Assembly (NCBI GenBank): GCA_021823875.1
Contig: JAKAMD010000148.1
Coordinates: 1 to 8,234 of the forward strand
Direction: 5' to 3'
Length of the DNA: 8,234 bases
Source: Pseudomonadota bacterium
GTDB lineage: Bacteria; Pseudomonadota; Alphaproteobacteria; Rhizobiales; Xanthobacteraceae
Part shown: positions 7,391-8,234 of the stretch, piece after piece
How the letters are laid out: the number at the start of each line of letters is the position of its first letter
Numbering within the stretch: position 1 is the stretch's first letter
Made by a program: the position numbers and the translations under genes
Notes under the pieces: generated by a model
Told to the model about the DNA's origin: nothing
Database searches by the model: none
The model's input: the letters and a program-made list of their open reading frames with translations, nothing else

Positions 7391-7431
7391 AAAAAAAGGG
7401 CTGCGTCGCGGTCCACGTTCCTCGCGCAGCC
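7391..7431 (-). terminator. Intrinsic terminator on the minus strand with no obvious upstream gene
   Basis: Read leftward, GGCTGCG (7431-7425) pairs with CGCAGCC (7405-7399). Further inner pairing of CG-GG with CC-CG lies across an internal mismatch. The stem is followed by C and then seven Ts (7397-7391). This is a textbook intrinsic terminator for leftward transcription. In the rightward direction the A-run precedes the stem and no T-run follows. No supported minus-strand gene lies to its right in this window. Confidence 0.7.
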
Positions 7432-7538
7432 TAAGTCGAGGAAATGCCAGCAACATTTGACAGAAACGCTGAACGACTCCCCGCGCTCGACCGGCGCGGA
7501 TGCCGGAGTTTGCTCAGTCAACAATGGGGGCGAAGACC

Positions 7539-8234
7539 ATGGCAGCTCGCGTTCCACAGAACTTCCGAAAAGTGATTACCGCCGCCGCGGGCGGCAACGT
7601 TATCGAGTGGTACGACTTCTATATCTTCGGCAGCTTGGCCGCGATCTTGTCGGTCAAGTTCTTCGAAAAGAGCCATCCCGTCGCCGCGCTTTTGAGTACG
7701 ATAGCGCTGTTCACCGCCGGATTCCTGGTCCGGCCCTTGGGCGCCTTCTTATTCGGCTGGCTGGGCGACGTCGTCGGCCGCAAGTACACCTTCCTGATGA
7801 CGCTGACCGGCATGGCGCTCGGCACCGGCGCCATCGGCCTGATTCCGACCTTCGATCAGATCGGCCTTTCAGCCGCGTTCATCCTGTTCGCGCTGCGCAT
7901 GATTCAAGGTCTGTGCCTGGGCGGCCAATACGGCGGCGCCATCACCTATGTCGCCGAGCACGTGTCCGATGAGCATCGCGGCTACTATACGGGTTGGCTG
8001 CAGACCTCGCCGACCTTGGGCATCGTGGTCTCGCTGATCGTGATCATCGTCACGCGCAGCTATTTCGGCGAGGCCGCGTTCAACGCCTGGGCGTGGCGCA
8101 TCCCGTTCCTGTTCTCCTTCGTGCTGGTGTTCATCGCCTTCTATATCCGCGGCGCCTTCGAAGAATCGCCGATCTATGCGGAGATCAAGGCCAAAGGGCA
8201 GACCAGCAAGAATCCCTGGCGCGAAGCCTTCGGC
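7539..8234 (+). CDS. MFS transporter, metabolite:H+ symporter type, N-terminal part cut by the window edge
   Basis: This inner-membrane transporter probably moves an organic acid or similar small metabolite with protons; the substrate cannot be told. The 232 codons present show the metabolite:H+ symporter signature: GNVIEWYDFYIFGSLA (19-34) in helix 1, RPLGAFLFGWLGDVVGRKYTF (65-85) containing loop 2-3 motif A, RMIQGLCLGGQYGGAITYVAEH (120-141), and RIPFLFSFVL (187-196) in helix 6, ending in the central cytoplasmic loop with FEESPIYAE. About six helices are covered; the family has 12. Motif A reads GDVVGRK, with Val where many members have Arg after the Asp. I chose ATG 7539, preceded by GGGGG about 8 nt upstream; ATG 7524 is in frame but has no ribosome site at good distance. 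No stop is reached. Confidence 0.93.
   Translation, partial: MAARVPQNFRKVITAAAGGNVIEWYDFYIFGSLAAILSVKFFEKSHPVAALLSTIALFTAGFLVRPLGAFLFGWLGDVVGRKYTFLMTLTGMALGTGAIGLIPTFDQIGLSAAFILFALRMIQGLCLGGQYGGAITYVAEHVSDEHRGYYTGWLQTSPTLGIVVSLIVIIVTRSYFGEAAFNAWAWRIPFLFSFVLVFIAFYIRGAFEESPIYAEIKAKGQTSKNPWREAFG

Larger units (their letters stand above)
7146..7538. other. Intergenic region upstream of the MFS transporter
   Basis: Apart from the palindrome at 7238-7263 and the leftward terminator at 7391-7431, this stretch shows no supported gene. A minus-strand frame at 7557-7297 spans the terminator and has no family features. The 9-mer GCAACATTT, the right half of the palindrome, recurs at 7450-7458. A TTGACA at 7457-7462 has no -10 partner at a usable distance, so no promoter for the transporter can be named. 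Confidence 0.45.

Noticed and set aside
7297..7557. An 86-codon minus-strand frame upstream of the transporter
   Set aside because: It spans the strong leftward terminator, overlaps the transporter start and has no recognisable features.
7457..7972. A 171-codon plus-strand frame overlapping the transporter start
   Set aside because: It is out of frame with the clearly conserved MFS sequence and turns into an Arg-rich shadow.

Overview
The window is a GC-rich alphaproteobacterial chromosome segment. The evidence for this is the SUF gene order with a group I cysteine desulfurase at the head and SufS at the tail, an Irr-box-like iron-control palindrome, and a GTCATTCCGGGG palindromic repeat of the kind I recall from the Bradyrhizobium/Rhodopseudomonas/Xanthobacteraceae branch of the Hyphomicrobiales. 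This assignment rests on recognition only; no database search was possible.

Left and centre (1-5632, minus strand) is one iron-sulfur cluster assembly operon. In transcription order it holds a group I cysteine desulfurase (5632-4472), sufB (4375-2852), a small two-helix membrane protein (2848-2582), sufC (2558-1803), sufD (1677-349) and the first 117 codons of sufS, which runs off the left edge. The desulfurases supply persulfide sulfur, SufB-SufC-SufD is the scaffold and its ATPase, and the key residues visible in SufB, SufC, SufD and the first desulfurase are intact. Intergenic gaps are short. sufD and sufS overlap as ATGA, while the gap between sufC and sufD is filled by a large inverted repeat of about 100 bp.

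The spacer at 5633-5884 separates the operon from a divergent alpha/beta hydrolase gene (5885-6547). It carries a perfect TTTAGAA-TGG-TTCTAAA palindrome, which fits the Irr-box (iron control element) form and suggests iron control of the suf operon, the hydrolase, or both. The hydrolase leader also has a 9-bp-stem hairpin just ahead of its ribosome binding site, and the gene is followed by an intrinsic terminator.

The right part (6611-7538) is gene-poor. It holds a compact GC-rich hairpin repeat, a possible small minus-strand gene of unknown function (7145-6858), a perfect 26-bp operator-like palindrome (7238-7263), and an intrinsic terminator facing left (7431-7391) with no obvious gene feeding it. 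The window closes with the first 232 codons of an MFS transporter of the metabolite:H+ symporter type.

I found no CRISPR array, tRNA, rRNA, transposase or defence system. The core is a conserved housekeeping locus. The less familiar material is the small membrane protein inside the suf operon, the repeat between sufC and sufD, and the unexplained palindrome and terminator upstream of the transporter.
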